NCBI GenBank assembly: GCA_963708725.1
Contig: CAVPTL010000009.1
Span: 1 to 64,000, forward strand
Length of the DNA: 64,000 bases
Reading direction: 5' to 3'
Source of the DNA: CAVPTL01 sp963708725
Lineage (GTDB): Bacteria; Actinomycetota; Thermoleophilia; Gaiellales; JAICJC01
The position numbers and the translations under genes were made by a program. This document shows positions 25,531 through 34,207 of this stretch, piece by piece; position 1 is the stretch's first letter, and the number at the start of each line of letters is the position of its first letter. The notes under the pieces were generated by a model that was not told the DNA's origin, did not search any database, and worked only from the letters and a program-made list of their open reading frames with translations.

Positions 25531-26235
25531 GTGCCTGAGGGTCACTCGCTCGAGCTGGCCGCCCGCCGGCTTGCCCCGCTGGTGGGTAGCGAGGTGCTCG
25601 ACGGCCCGCTCGCGGGCGCCCGTGTCACCGCAGTCGAAGCGCGCGGCAAGCATCTGCTGATCCACGCCGACGACGGCCGAAGCGCCGATGTGCACCTCGG
25701 CATGCACGGCGGCGTGCGTCTGGTGCCGGCCGGTGACGGCCCTGCGCCACCGGCGTTGAACCGTGCGGTGATACACACGGCGGCGGGCGACGCGGTGCTG
25801 GTCGGACGGCTGCGGATCGGCCGCAGCTCGAGCCGGCCGCGGCTTGGGCCCGACCTGCTGCACGGCCGCTTCGACACGCGCGAGTACCTGCGCCGGGCGC
25901 GCCTTGTCGACCGGCCGGTGGCCGAGGTGCTGCTCGATCAGCGCGTGGTGGCCGGCATCGGAAACATCGTTCGGTGCGAGGCGCTCTACCGCGAGGCGGT
26001 CGATCCGTTTACGTCGGTGTCGTCGCTCTCCGACCGGACGCTTTTGCGCCTGGCGGTGGTTTCGCGGCAGCTGCTGCGTGCCGGCGTCGATGACCGTGGC
26101 CGGCTTGGCCGCACGATCTATCGGCGGGCCGGCCGGCCGTGCCCAGGCTGCCGCCGGCCGATCGAGTCGCGGCCGGTGGGTGAGCAGCGCCGGCGTCTGT
26201 ACTGGTGCCCCGGCTGCCAGGTGCGAGTGACGTGA
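25531..26235 (+). CDS. Fpg/Nei-family DNA glycosylase
   Basis: 234 residues starting (GTG) PEGHSLELAARRL; the N-terminal Pro is the catalytic nucleophile and PEGH rather than PELP points to the endonuclease VIII (Nei) branch. The helix-two-turn-helix is LLDQRVVAGIGNIVRCEALY with the DNA-binding Asn. The C-terminal zinc finger has CPGC and YWCPGCQ pairs. It removes oxidised pyrimidines and nicks the abasic site. It is followed by a four-base-overlapping ADP-ribosylglycohydrolase gene, so the two are co-translated. Confidence 0.94.
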   Translation: MPEGHSLELAARRLAPLVGSEVLDGPLAGARVTAVEARGKHLLIHADDGRSADVHLGMHGGVRLVPAGDGPAPPALNRAVIHTAAGDAVLVGRLRIGRSSSRPRLGPDLLHGRFDTREYLRRARLVDRPVAEVLLDQRVVAGIGNIVRCEALYREAVDPFTSVSSLSDRTLLRLAVVSRQLLRAGVDDRGRLGRTIYRRAGRPCPGCRRPIESRPVGEQRRRLYWCPGCQVRVT

Positions 26236-27140
26236 GAGTGCGAGGCCGGCGATCCGAGGAGGAGATCGATCGCGCCCGCGGCGCGCTGCTGGGGCTCGCC
26301 GTCGGCGACGCGCTGGGCGCCGCTTTGGAGTGGCTGCACCCCGACCAGATCCGCGCCCGCTACGGCGGTGAGCTGCGCGACATGGTGCGCTCGACCCTGT
26401 GGGAACGGGGGGAGTGGACCGACGACACGGCGATGGCGCTGGAACTCGCGACCAGCCTGGTCGAGCACGGCGTCTACGACGAGGACGACGTGTTCGCGCG
26501 CTACGCGGTTTGGGCCCGCTCGGGGCCAAAGGATATCGGTGCCACCGTCTCGGCCGTGGTCACCCGCGCGCGCGACGCCGGCGAGGCGCGCGCGCTCGCA
26601 GCGGCCTACCACCAGGCGTCCGCCGGGAAGAGCGCTGGCAACGGGTCGCTGATGCGGACGGTGCCGATCGCGCTTCGCTACAGCCGCGACGAGGGGGAGC
26701 TCGAGCGCGTGTCACGCCTGGATTCGAGCCTCACTCACCACGATCCGGTCGCCGGCGATGCGTGCGCCTGGTTCAACCTCAACGTGGCTGCGCTGATGCG
26801 CGGGCGGCGGCCGCCCACGTCGTCCTCGCCGGTGGCGACCGCGGCCGCCGCGGCGATCGGCGCCGACCACGAGACGCTCGGGGCGGAGGTGCAGGAGCAG
26901 GTGGGCTACGTACTGACCGCGCTTCGGGTCGGCTTCGCGGCGGCGTTTGGGCACGACAGCTTCGAGCGTGCGGTGGTGTTTGCGGCCAACCTCGGAGGCG
27001 ATTCGGACACCAACGCGGCGGTTGCCGGGGCGCTTGCCGGGGCCCGGTTTGGAGCCGCTGCGATCCCCGAGCGGTGGCTCGAACCGCTTCATCAGCGCGC
27101 GCCCATCTCGGGTCTTGCAACCCGACTGTTGCGAGCGTAG
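26232..27140 (+). CDS. ADP-ribosylglycohydrolase (DraG/ARH family)
   Basis: 302 residues. The metal-binding motifs are all present: WTDDTAMALELA, ASAGKSAGNGSLMRTVP and LGGDSDTNAAVAGALAGA. The first helix RARGALLGLAVGDALGAALE is the family start. These enzymes remove ADP-ribose from proteins (DraG from Arg, ARH3 types from Ser) or from nucleic acids or small molecules. GTG at 26232 overlaps the glycosylase stop by four bases (GTGA). Coupling to a DNA glycosylase suggests a role in DNA-damage ADP-ribosylation, but this is inference from position. Confidence 0.93.
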   Translation: MRVRGRRSEEEIDRARGALLGLAVGDALGAALEWLHPDQIRARYGGELRDMVRSTLWERGEWTDDTAMALELATSLVEHGVYDEDDVFARYAVWARSGPKDIGATVSAVVTRARDAGEARALAAAYHQASAGKSAGNGSLMRTVPIALRYSRDEGELERVSRLDSSLTHHDPVAGDACAWFNLNVAALMRGRRPPTSSSPVATAAAAAIGADHETLGAEVQEQVGYVLTALRVGFAAAFGHDSFERAVVFAANLGGDSDTNAAVAGALAGARFGAAAIPERWLEPLHQRAPISGLATRLLRA

Positions 27141-27174
27141 GCTCCAGCTGGGCATCGAGCCAAGGAGGCTCATC

Positions 27175-27801
27175 GTTAAGGCGATACTCACTGCGCGGCG
27201 GTTGTATCCCGGGCACTTCGAAGCGTTTCGGCAGGCATGGCAACCCGAGCGTTTCCCGCCCGGCATGGTCAACGCCTACATCCTGCGCGACCGGAATGAT
27301 CCCGACCAGGTCACCGCGTTTGGCCTGTTTGACCTCGTCGAGGACGCCGTCGCCGAGGTGCGCGTCGAACTGGCGCCCAAGGAGCGAGAACGCGAAGACC
27401 GGATGGCACCACACGTGGCCGAAACCATGACCTCGGGATTCTTCGACGTGCCCTGGATGATGGACGGCCGCGGCGCAGGCGACCACGGTCTGGTGCCGAT
27501 GACCGAACGGTGGTTGCGGCCAGGTACCAGCCTCGAGTTTCGAACGGCTCTCAAGGAGTACATCGCTGTCATCGGCGAGCTCCCTCCGGGGCTGGCCCAG
27601 GCGATGCTCTTTGCCAGCGAGTCAAACCCCGATCACCTGATCCAGCTGGCGATTGTCCGCACCGACAATCCTCGCGGGTTCACGGAGATGAACCGTCCAG
27701 GCCGCGAGACGATGCTCGAGGCGCTGTCGCCGTACATCGAGTCGATCGGGATCGACACGACCTATGACCTGGTCGAAGAGGTGTCACCCGTGCATGCATA
27801 G
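27175..27801 (+). CDS. Ferredoxin-like alpha/beta barrel (EthD/ABM-like) protein, start unclear
   Basis: About 208 residues in two similar halves (ILTARRLYPGHFEAFRQAW and later LIQLAIVRTDNPRGFTEM), as in tandem dimeric alpha/beta barrel proteins. Function is unknown. The first half begins before any ATG: an excellent AAGGAGG (27162-27168) is followed by in-frame ATC (27172), GTT (27175) and ATA (27184) but no ATG, GTG or TTG until TTG at 27202. The coordinate given assumes initiation close to the ribosome site; TTG 27202 or ATG 27265 would lose part of the first strand. A TAGGCT box at 27138 could be the -10. Confidence 0.6.
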   Translation, partial: VKAILTARRLYPGHFEAFRQAWQPERFPPGMVNAYILRDRNDPDQVTAFGLFDLVEDAVAEVRVELAPKEREREDRMAPHVAETMTSGFFDVPWMMDGRGAGDHGLVPMTERWLRPGTSLEFRTALKEYIAVIGELPPGLAQAMLFASESNPDHLIQLAIVRTDNPRGFTEMNRPGRETMLEALSPYIESIGIDTTYDLVEEVSPVHA

Positions 27802-27822
27802 ACAGCGGTATTGTCTGCACCT

Positions 27823-28809
27823 GTGACGCAGGAACCCGACCGAAACCTGGCCCTCGAGCTGGTGCGTGTGACCGAGGCCGCTGCGTTGGCGGCGGGCCGC
27901 TGGGTCGGCTTCGGCGAGAAGATCGCAGCCGATCAGGCCGCGGTCGACGCGATGCGCTACATGCTGGCGACCGTCGACATGAACGGCACGGTGGTGATCG
28001 GCGAGGGCGAGAAGGACGAGGCCCCGATGCTCTATAACGGTGAGCAGATCGGGTCGGGTACCGGTGTCGAGGTGGACGTCGCGGTCGACCCGCTGGAGGG
28101 CACCGAGCTGGTCGCGCGCGGCCAGCCGAACGCCCTGGCCGTGGTCGCCGCTGCCGAGAAGGGCAGCATGTTTGATCCCGGGCCGGTCTTCTACATGGAG
28201 AAGCTTGCCTGCGGCGCCGACATCGACGAGGAGATCGATCTGCGGGCTCCGATCGAGGAGACGCTCGAACTCGTAGCCGCCGCCAAGCGTGGCCGGGTGC
28301 GCGATCTCATGGTCGTGATCCTCGACCGCCCGCGCCACGACGAGATGGTCAAGCGCATCCGGGCCGCGGGTGCCCGCATCCGCTTCATCCCGCATGGCGA
28401 CGTGGCTGGAGCGATGATGGCGGCCAGCCCCGACACCGGCATCGATCTGCTGTGGGGCATCGGTGGGACGCCCGAGGGAGTGCTTGCCGCCGCCGCCTTC
28501 AAGTGCCTCGGGGGCCAGTTCCAGGGTCGGTTGTGGCCCCGCGATGACGACGAGCGTACGGCGGCCATCGACGCCGGGTACGACCTCGATCAGGTGTTGG
28601 GCATCGACGATCTGGTGCGTGGCGACAACGTGTTCTTCGCGGCCACGGGGGTCACGGATGGCGATCTGCTGCGAGGAGTGCGATACCGCTCGGGTGGTGC
28701 GCGGACGCAGTCACTGGTGATGCGCTCGCGCTCGGGCACGGTACGCACGCTTCAGGCGACGCACTCGATGGACAAGCTGGCCGCCCTCGCAGGCGAGCGT
28801 TACACCTAA
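27823..28809 (+). CDS. glpX: Class II fructose-1,6-bisphosphatase
   Basis: 328 residues. [18 protein letters not shown] and [15 protein letters not shown] carry the metal-binding Glu and Asp residues of the GlpX lithium-sensitive phosphatase fold; [21 protein letters not shown] is the substrate-side motif. It converts fructose-1,6-bisphosphate to fructose-6-phosphate in gluconeogenesis and is the usual FBPase of actinobacteria. GTG at 27823 lies eight bases below TATTGT (27809-27814), pointing to a leaderless mRNA; the frame also opens with TTG at 27811. Confidence 0.95.
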   Translation: MTQEPDRNLALELVRVTEAAALAAGRWVGFGEKIAADQAAVDAMRYMLATVDMNGTVVIGEGEKDEAPMLYNGEQIGSGTGVEVDVAVDPLEGTELVARGQPNALAVVAAAEKGSMFDPGPVFYMEKLACGADIDEEIDLRAPIEETLELVAAAKRGRVRDLMVVILDRPRHDEMVKRIRAAGARIRFIPHGDVAGAMMAASPDTGIDLLWGIGGTPEGVLAAAAFKCLGGQFQGRLWPRDDDERTAAIDAGYDLDQVLGIDDLVRGDNVFFAATGVTDGDLLRGVRYRSGGARTQSLVMRSRSGTVRTLQATHSMDKLAALAGERYT

Positions 28810-28863
28810 GCGCCGCCCGCGGCGGTAGTATCCGCAATCGACGATCGTCTCAGGAGTTCAGCT

Positions 28864-29115
28864 TTGCAACAGAGCACTACGGAATACGAATCATTTCGCG
28901 AGGACGCGGTTGCGGTCATCAATGGTGCCGCGGTAACAGTCGCGGTGATGGCGTTTTGGACGCGCCCGGCGTACATGGCGATCATCGCCCTGGTGGTCGC
29001 GGTGGTGGGGTACTTCCTGAACCCCCGCAGCCGTGGTGGCACCATCCTGGCCGTCTTCATCATCAGCATCATCGCGCTGCTCTTCACGGCCCAGCAGGGC
29101 TACTCGCTCGTCTAG
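28864..29115 (+). CDS. Small two-helix membrane protein
   Basis: 83 residues with two hydrophobic segments (AVINGAAVTVAVMAFW with YMAIIALVVAVVGYFL, then TILAVFIISIIALLF) joined by a short basic loop (NPRSRGG), so probably a small inner-membrane protein. TTG start at 28864 with AGGAG about eight bases upstream; a TAGTAT box near 28826 gives a normal leader. I do not recognise the family. Its end overlaps the convergent gene by four bases. Confidence 0.65.
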   Translation: MQQSTTEYESFREDAVAVINGAAVTVAVMAFWTRPAYMAIIALVVAVVGYFLNPRSRGGTILAVFIISIIALLFTAQQGYSLV

Positions 29116-29390
29116 CCGAGGATCTCGAGCCCGCTTTCCACACGCCGTCTGCCGTTCACCTGGTAGGCGACGTCGACCACATGCTCGGGTTTGTAACGGC
29201 CGTAGAAGAGTGTGCGAAACAGGCTGCGTGCGTTGTCCTTGCGTGGCGGGATCAGCGTCTGTCCGAACACGAGCAGTCCGTTTTCGACGGTGTAATCACG
29301 CCCCGGTTCCTGCTCCACGCCGTTGATGAACACCTCGAACGGTGGGGAGATGTCAAGTGGCAGACGTACGCGAGATCCCAATGGTGCCAT
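29112..29390 (-). CDS. Conserved small protein of unknown function
   Basis: 92 residues. The pattern LPLDISPPFEVFINGVEQEP followed by VENGLLVFGQTLIPPRK reads as a beta-rich domain, and LFYGRYKPEHVVDVAY ends in a charged and aromatic stretch. I have the impression of a short protein conserved among related actinobacteria, but know no function. It is convergent with the small membrane protein and divergent from aconitase. Confidence 0.6.
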   Translation of the reverse strand: MAPLGSRVRLPLDISPPFEVFINGVEQEPGRDYTVENGLLVFGQTLIPPRKDNARSLFRTLFYGRYKPEHVVDVAYQVNGRRRVESGLEILG

Positions 29391-29428
29391 ACCCCTAGCG
29401 TATCGGGATCACTGGTAGGTTTCGGAGC

Positions 29429-32002
29429 ATGACCGCACCCGATCCGTTCTCCGCGCGCGACACCCTCAGCTCCGGCGAGACGCTGTACCGGCTCGACCGT
29501 GTCGTCGACCCGCTGACGCTGCCCTACACCCTGTGCGTGCTGCTCGAGAACCTGCTCAGGCGGGCCGGCACCGAGCACGTCTCGGAGCAGGATGTCCGCG
29601 CCCTGGCCCAGTGGCCGGATTCCGCGGCGGGAGCCCGGCTGGCGTTCATGCCTGCCCGCGTGATCATGCAGGACCTCACAGGCGTGCCGGCGGTGGTTGA
29701 TCTGGCGGCACTGCGGGCGGCGGTTGCGCGTCGCGGCGGTGACCCCGGTCGGGTTGATCCGCGCGTGCCCGTCGATCTGGTGATCGACCATTCAGTCCAG
29801 GTCGACGCCTTCGGTTCGGGCATGGCGTATGAGCGCAATATCGAGCGTGAGTACGAGCGAAACTTCGAGCGCTACGCGCTGCTTCGCTGGGCCCAGGGAG
29901 CGTTTGGAAACTTTCAGGTCGTACCACCCGGGATGGGCATCGTCCACCAGGTCAACCTCGAGTATCTGGCCGCGGTCGTGCAGGTGCGTGACGGCGTCGC
30001 GCTTCCCGACACGCTGGTGGGCACCGACTCGCACACGACCATGGTCAACGCACTGGGCGTGCTGGGGTGGGGTGTCGGCGGGATCGAGGCCGAGGCGGTG
30101 ATGCTCGGCCAGCCGCTCGATATGACCGCGCCGGTGGTGCTTGGCATCAAGCTGGACGGCGCCCTGCGTCCCGGTGTGACCGCCACCGACCTGGTTTTGA
30201 CGCTTACCGAGCTGCTTCGTGCCCGCGGGGTGGTGGGGTCGTTCGTCGAGTTTCACGGCGCCGGCGTCGGAGGTCTGACGCTTGCCGACCGTGCCACGAT
30301 CTCCAACATGTCGCCCGAGTTCGGGGCGACCTCGGCGATCTTCCCGATCGACGACGAGACACTGCGATACCTGCGCGACACCGGCCGGCCGGCCTCTCAG
30401 GTCGAGCTGGTCGAGCGCTACACCAAGGAGCAGGGCCTGTTTCGCACCGGTGCCGAGCCGGATCCGGTGTACTCCGACACGCTCACCTTCGACCTGGGAT
30501 CGGTCGAGCCGAGCCTCGCCGGGCCGCGCCGGCCACAGGACCGGGTCGCGCTGGCGGGGGTTCGGGGGAGCTTTGAGGACGTGTTCGGCGAGAGCCAAAA
30601 CGGCGACAAGCTCGGCAACGGCTCGGTCGCGATCGCTGCGATCACCTCGTGTACCAACACGTCGAATCCCGCCCTGATGGTCGCCGCCGGGCTGCTTGCC
30701 CGAAACGCTGTCGATCGAGGGCTGGGGCGCCAGCCGTGGGTCAAGACCAGCCTCGCTCCGGGTTCGCGCGTGGTGATGGACTACCTGCGCAGCGCGAACC
30801 TGGTCGAGCCGCTCGAGCAGGTTGGGTTCAACCTCGTCGGCTTTGGCTGCACCACCTGCATCGGCAACTCGGGGCCGCTCGACCAAGACGTCGCCGACGA
30901 GATCGATCGCGACGGGCTCGCGGTCGCCGCGGTGCTTTCGGGCAACCGCAACTTCGAGGCCCGCATCCACCCGCAGGTGAAGGCCAACTACCTGGCCTCA
31001 CCGCCCCTGGTGGTCGCCTACGCGCTGGCCGGAACCATCTCGAAAGACCTGAACACCGAGCCGATCGGCGAGGGCTCGGATGGGCCGGTCTATCTCAGCG
31101 ATATCTGGCCGAGCTCCGACGACGTCGAGCGGGTGCTGCTCGAATCGCTCGACGCCGGCATGTACAACAGCCAGTACGGCAAGATCTTCGAAGGCGATGA
31201 GCGCTGGCGCGGCCTTCCGGTCCCCGAAGGCGAACTGTTCGACTGGGATCCGAAGTCCACCTACGTCCGCGAGGCGACCTTCTTCGAGCACGACGCCGAC
31301 CTCTCGGACATCGTCGATGCCAGGGTCCTGGCCTACCTCGGCGACTCGGTCACCACCGACCACATCTCACCGGCGGGCGCGTTCGCCTCGAGCAGCCCCG
31401 CGGGCAAGTACCTGATCGAGCAGGGTGTGGAGCCCCGCGAGTTCAACAGCTACGGCGCCCGCCGCGGCAACCACGAGGTGATGGTGCGCGGCACCTTCGC
31501 CAACATCCGGCTGCGCAACAAGCTGCTCGACGGCGTCGAGGGCGGCTATACGGCCCATCTGCCCGATGGCGAGCAGATGACCATCTTCGACGCCGCCAAC
31601 CGCTACCGCACCGAGGGCGTGCCGCTGGTGGTGATCGCCGGCCGCGAGTACGGCTCCGGCAGCTCCCGCGACTGGGCCGCCAAGGGCACCTATCTGATGG
31701 GAGTGCGAGCGGTGATCGCCGAGACCTTCGAGCGGATCCATCGCACCAACCTGGTGGCTCTGGGCGTGCTCCCGGTGCAGCTTCTGCCCGGCGACAGCGC
31801 CGACAGCCTCGGGCTCACGGGGCACGAGACATTCACCATCCGCGGTCTCACCACGCTCGAAACCGGCTCTCACGTCACCGTCGAGCTGAACGGCGGCGAG
31901 CGCTCGTTCGAGGCGCTCGCGCGGCTCGACTCGCCCGCCGACGTCAAGGTTTATCGCGACGGTGGGTTGCTCCAGATGGTCATGGGCCAGCTGTTGGCAT
32001 AA
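29429..32002 (+). CDS. acnA: Aconitate hydratase A
   Basis: 857 residues. The three [4Fe-4S] cysteines lie in SCTNTSNPALMVAAG and GFGCTTCIGNSGPL. The substrate site includes GTDSHTTMVNALGVLGWGVG, and the swivel domain carries GREYGSGSSRDWAAKG. It interconverts citrate and isocitrate in the TCA and glyoxylate cycles and may act as an iron-responsive RNA binder when the cluster is lost. TAGGTT (29416-29421) seven bases above the ATG suggests a leaderless transcript. It is followed within seven bases by glcD, so glycolate oxidase is probably co-transcribed. Confidence 0.97.
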   Translation: MTAPDPFSARDTLSSGETLYRLDRVVDPLTLPYTLCVLLENLLRRAGTEHVSEQDVRALAQWPDSAAGARLAFMPARVIMQDLTGVPAVVDLAALRAAVARRGGDPGRVDPRVPVDLVIDHSVQVDAFGSGMAYERNIEREYERNFERYALLRWAQGAFGNFQVVPPGMGIVHQVNLEYLAAVVQVRDGVALPDTLVGTDSHTTMVNALGVLGWGVGGIEAEAVMLGQPLDMTAPVVLGIKLDGALRPGVTATDLVLTLTELLRARGVVGSFVEFHGAGVGGLTLADRATISNMSPEFGATSAIFPIDDETLRYLRDTGRPASQVELVERYTKEQGLFRTGAEPDPVYSDTLTFDLGSVEPSLAGPRRPQDRVALAGVRGSFEDVFGESQNGDKLGNGSVAIAAITSCTNTSNPALMVAAGLLARNAVDRGLGRQPWVKTSLAPGSRVVMDYLRSANLVEPLEQVGFNLVGFGCTTCIGNSGPLDQDVADEIDRDGLAVAAVLSGNRNFEARIHPQVKANYLASPPLVVAYALAGTISKDLNTEPIGEGSDGPVYLSDIWPSSDDVERVLLESLDAGMYNSQYGKIFEGDERWRGLPVPEGELFDWDPKSTYVREATFFEHDADLSDIVDARVLAYLGDSVTTDHISPAGAFASSSPAGKYLIEQGVEPREFNSYGARRGNHEVMVRGTFANIRLRNKLLDGVEGGYTAHLPDGEQMTIFDAANRYRTEGVPLVVIAGREYGSGSSRDWAAKGTYLMGVRAVIAETFERIHRTNLVALGVLPVQLLPGDSADSLGLTGHETFTIRGLTTLETGSHVTVELNGGERSFEALARLDSPADVKVYRDGGLLQMVMGQLLA

Positions 32003-32009
32003 TGAGGGC

Positions 32010-33440
32010 ATGACGCTGGTCTCGGAGCTGCGGGCTGCGCTTCCCCGCGATGCGGTGCTGACCGAGCCGGCCGAGCTGCGGACATACGAATGCGACGGGC
32101 TGACGGGGTGGCGGGCAGTTCCGCTGGCGGTGGTGCTGCCGCGAACGACCGAGCAGGTCGCGGCCGCTGTGCGCGTGTGCGCCGCGCGCGGCGTGCCGTT
32201 CGTCGCGCGTGGGGCGGGCACCGGGCTTTCGGGCGGTGCGACGCCCATCGCCGAGGGCATCGTGATCGGGATGGCGCGCATGAACGAGATCCTCGACGTG
32301 GATGTGCCAAACCGGCGTGCACGAGTGCAGCCCGGCGTCGCGAATCTCGACGTCAGCCGAGCGGTCGCCCATCACGGCCTGTATTACGCGCCCGACCCTT
32401 CGAGCCAGCAGGTGTGCACGATCGGGGGCAACATCGCCGAGAACTCCGGCGGGGCCCACTGCCTCAAATACGGCTTCACTTCCAACCACGTGATCGAACT
32501 GGAGGTCGTACTCGCCGATGGGCAGGTGGTCACGCTCGAGCGCGATCGCCCACTTGATCTGATCGCCGGCTTTGTCGGGTCGGAGGGGACCCTGGGAATC
32601 GTCACCGCCGCGGTGATCCGGCTTTTGCCGTTGCCCGAGCGGGTCACGACGATGATGTGCGGCTTTGGCTCGACCGACGACGCGGGCGAGGTCGTCTCCC
32701 AGATCATTGCCGCGGGCATCATGCCCGCCGCGATCGAGATGATGGATACGGTCGCGATCGAGGCCATCGAGCAGGCCGTCCATCCGGGACTGCCGGTGGG
32801 TGCGGGAGCAGTGTTGCTGGTCGAGCTCGACGGTCCCGGTCTCGAGGTCGAGCTGCTGACCGAGCAGGTCGAGGCGATCTGCCGCGAGCACGGGGCGTCC
32901 GAGATTCGGATCGCCGCCGACGCCGCCGAGCGGGCGGCGCTTTGGTACGGACGCAAGGCCGCGTTTGCGGCGATGGGCAGAGTCAGCCCCGACTACTACG
33001 TCCAGGACGGCGTGGTGCCGCGGACCGCGCTGCCGCAGACGCTTCATCGCATCGGCGAGCTTTCGCGCACCCACGGCTTGCGGGTCGCAAACGTCTTTCA
33101 TGCGGGCGACGGCAATCTCCATCCGCTTGTGCTCTACGACGGAGGGGTCGAGGGCCAGGCCGACCGCGCCGAGCAGCTGGCTTCCGAGATCCTGACCGCG
33201 TGCATCGACGCCGGCGGATCGCTCACCGGCGAGCACGGAGTGGGAGTCGACAAGGCGTGTTCGATGCCGCAGATGTACTCGGAGACCGACATGGCGGTGA
33301 TGCTTCGGCTGCGTACCGCCTTCGATCCGGCGGGACTGTGCAACCCCGGAAAGGCGTTTCCGACGCCGCGGCTGTGCGGCGAGGTACCCGGGCCGTATCG
33401 CCGGCATCCGGCCGAACGTGAGGGAGTTGAGCGGCTGTGA
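32010..33440 (+). CDS. glcD: Glycolate oxidase subunit GlcD (FAD-binding)
   Basis: 476 residues of the VAO/PCMH flavoprotein family. GVPFVARGAGTGLSGGATPI and GGNIAENSGGAHCLKYG are FAD-contact motifs; the C-terminal FHAGDGNLHPLVLYD and GGSLTGEHGVGVDKA carry the catalytic-domain His and Glu residues of the 2-hydroxyacid oxidase group. With GlcE and GlcF it oxidises glycolate (or D-lactate) to the 2-oxoacid and passes electrons to the membrane. ATG at 32010. It overlaps glcE by four bases. Confidence 0.94.
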   Translation: MTLVSELRAALPRDAVLTEPAELRTYECDGLTGWRAVPLAVVLPRTTEQVAAAVRVCAARGVPFVARGAGTGLSGGATPIAEGIVIGMARMNEILDVDVPNRRARVQPGVANLDVSRAVAHHGLYYAPDPSSQQVCTIGGNIAENSGGAHCLKYGFTSNHVIELEVVLADGQVVTLERDRPLDLIAGFVGSEGTLGIVTAAVIRLLPLPERVTTMMCGFGSTDDAGEVVSQIIAAGIMPAAIEMMDTVAIEAIEQAVHPGLPVGAGAVLLVELDGPGLEVELLTEQVEAICREHGASEIRIAADAAERAALWYGRKAAFAAMGRVSPDYYVQDGVVPRTALPQTLHRIGELSRTHGLRVANVFHAGDGNLHPLVLYDGGVEGQADRAEQLASEILTACIDAGGSLTGEHGVGVDKACSMPQMYSETDMAVMLRLRTAFDPAGLCNPGKAFPTPRLCGEVPGPYRRHPAEREGVERL

Positions 33441-34207
33441 TCGACCACAGCCCCGGCGATCTGATCGCAACCGTCTCGGCCGACGTCGGACTGGCCGAGC
33501 TGAACGCCGAGCTCGCCGCTGCGGGGCAGATGCTCGCGCTCGACCCTCCGGGAGCGGACCGGCTGACCGTTGGTGACGTGTTCGAGAGGGCGCTCAGCGG
33601 CCCCCGCAGCCACCGCTACGGCGAGCCGCGCGACCTCGTGCTTGGGATGGAGGTGGTGCTGCGCGACGGCACGGTCGCGAAGTCCGGCGGCCGGGTCGTG
33701 AAGAGTGTGGCGGGCTATGACCTGCCCAAGCTGTTCACCGGCGCGCACGGTCGGCTGGGCCAGATTCGTGAGCTCACGCTGAAGCTCCATCCGATTCCAG
33801 CGCAGACCGCGACGGTGGTGTGCGATGTGGTCGATCCGCTGGTGTTCGAGCCGCTTGCTCCGGCGTGTGTCGAGTACGCGTGGCCACCCGGTCAGATCAT
33901 GCTGCGGTTTGAAAGCCCTGTGGCGTCGGGCTTGGCGAGCCGCGCGGCCGCGCTTGGCGGCGGCCGGCTGATCTCCGACGACGAGGAGTTGTGGGCGGCC
34001 CACCGCGAGGCGGCCGACGGCCTGGTGTCGCGGCGGGTGCTGCCGGCTGATGTTCCCGCCGAGATCGAGCGTTTGCGTGGTGAGGGTGCCTCTCGGATCC
34101 TCGGGCGGGTGGCCCGTGGGCAGCTCTACAGCGATGTGGCAACGACCGCCGATCACGGCGATCTGACCCCTTTGGAGCAGCGCGTGATGGCGGTCTACGA
34201 TGGCTGA
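33437..34207 (+). CDS. glcE: Glycolate oxidase subunit GlcE
   Basis: 256 residues, a shortened FAD-binding PCMH protein. The hallmark GRVVKSVAGYDLPKLFTGAH is clear, and PGADRLTVGDVFERALSGP with RYGEPRDLVLGMEVVL completes the fold. It forms the second flavin-domain subunit of the glycolate oxidase complex. GTG start with four-base overlap to glcD and eight-base overlap to glcF shows strict coupling in the operon. Confidence 0.93.
   Translation: MIDHSPGDLIATVSADVGLAELNAELAAAGQMLALDPPGADRLTVGDVFERALSGPRSHRYGEPRDLVLGMEVVLRDGTVAKSGGRVVKSVAGYDLPKLFTGAHGRLGQIRELTLKLHPIPAQTATVVCDVVDPLVFEPLAPACVEYAWPPGQIMLRFESPVASGLASRAAALGGGRLISDDEELWAAHREAADGLVSRRVLPADVPAEIERLRGEGASRILGRVARGQLYSDVATTADHGDLTPLEQRVMAVYDG

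Noticed and set aside
31980..33470. 496-codon antisense frame over glcD
   Set aside because: High-GC antisense shadow; glcD on the other strand has all family motifs.
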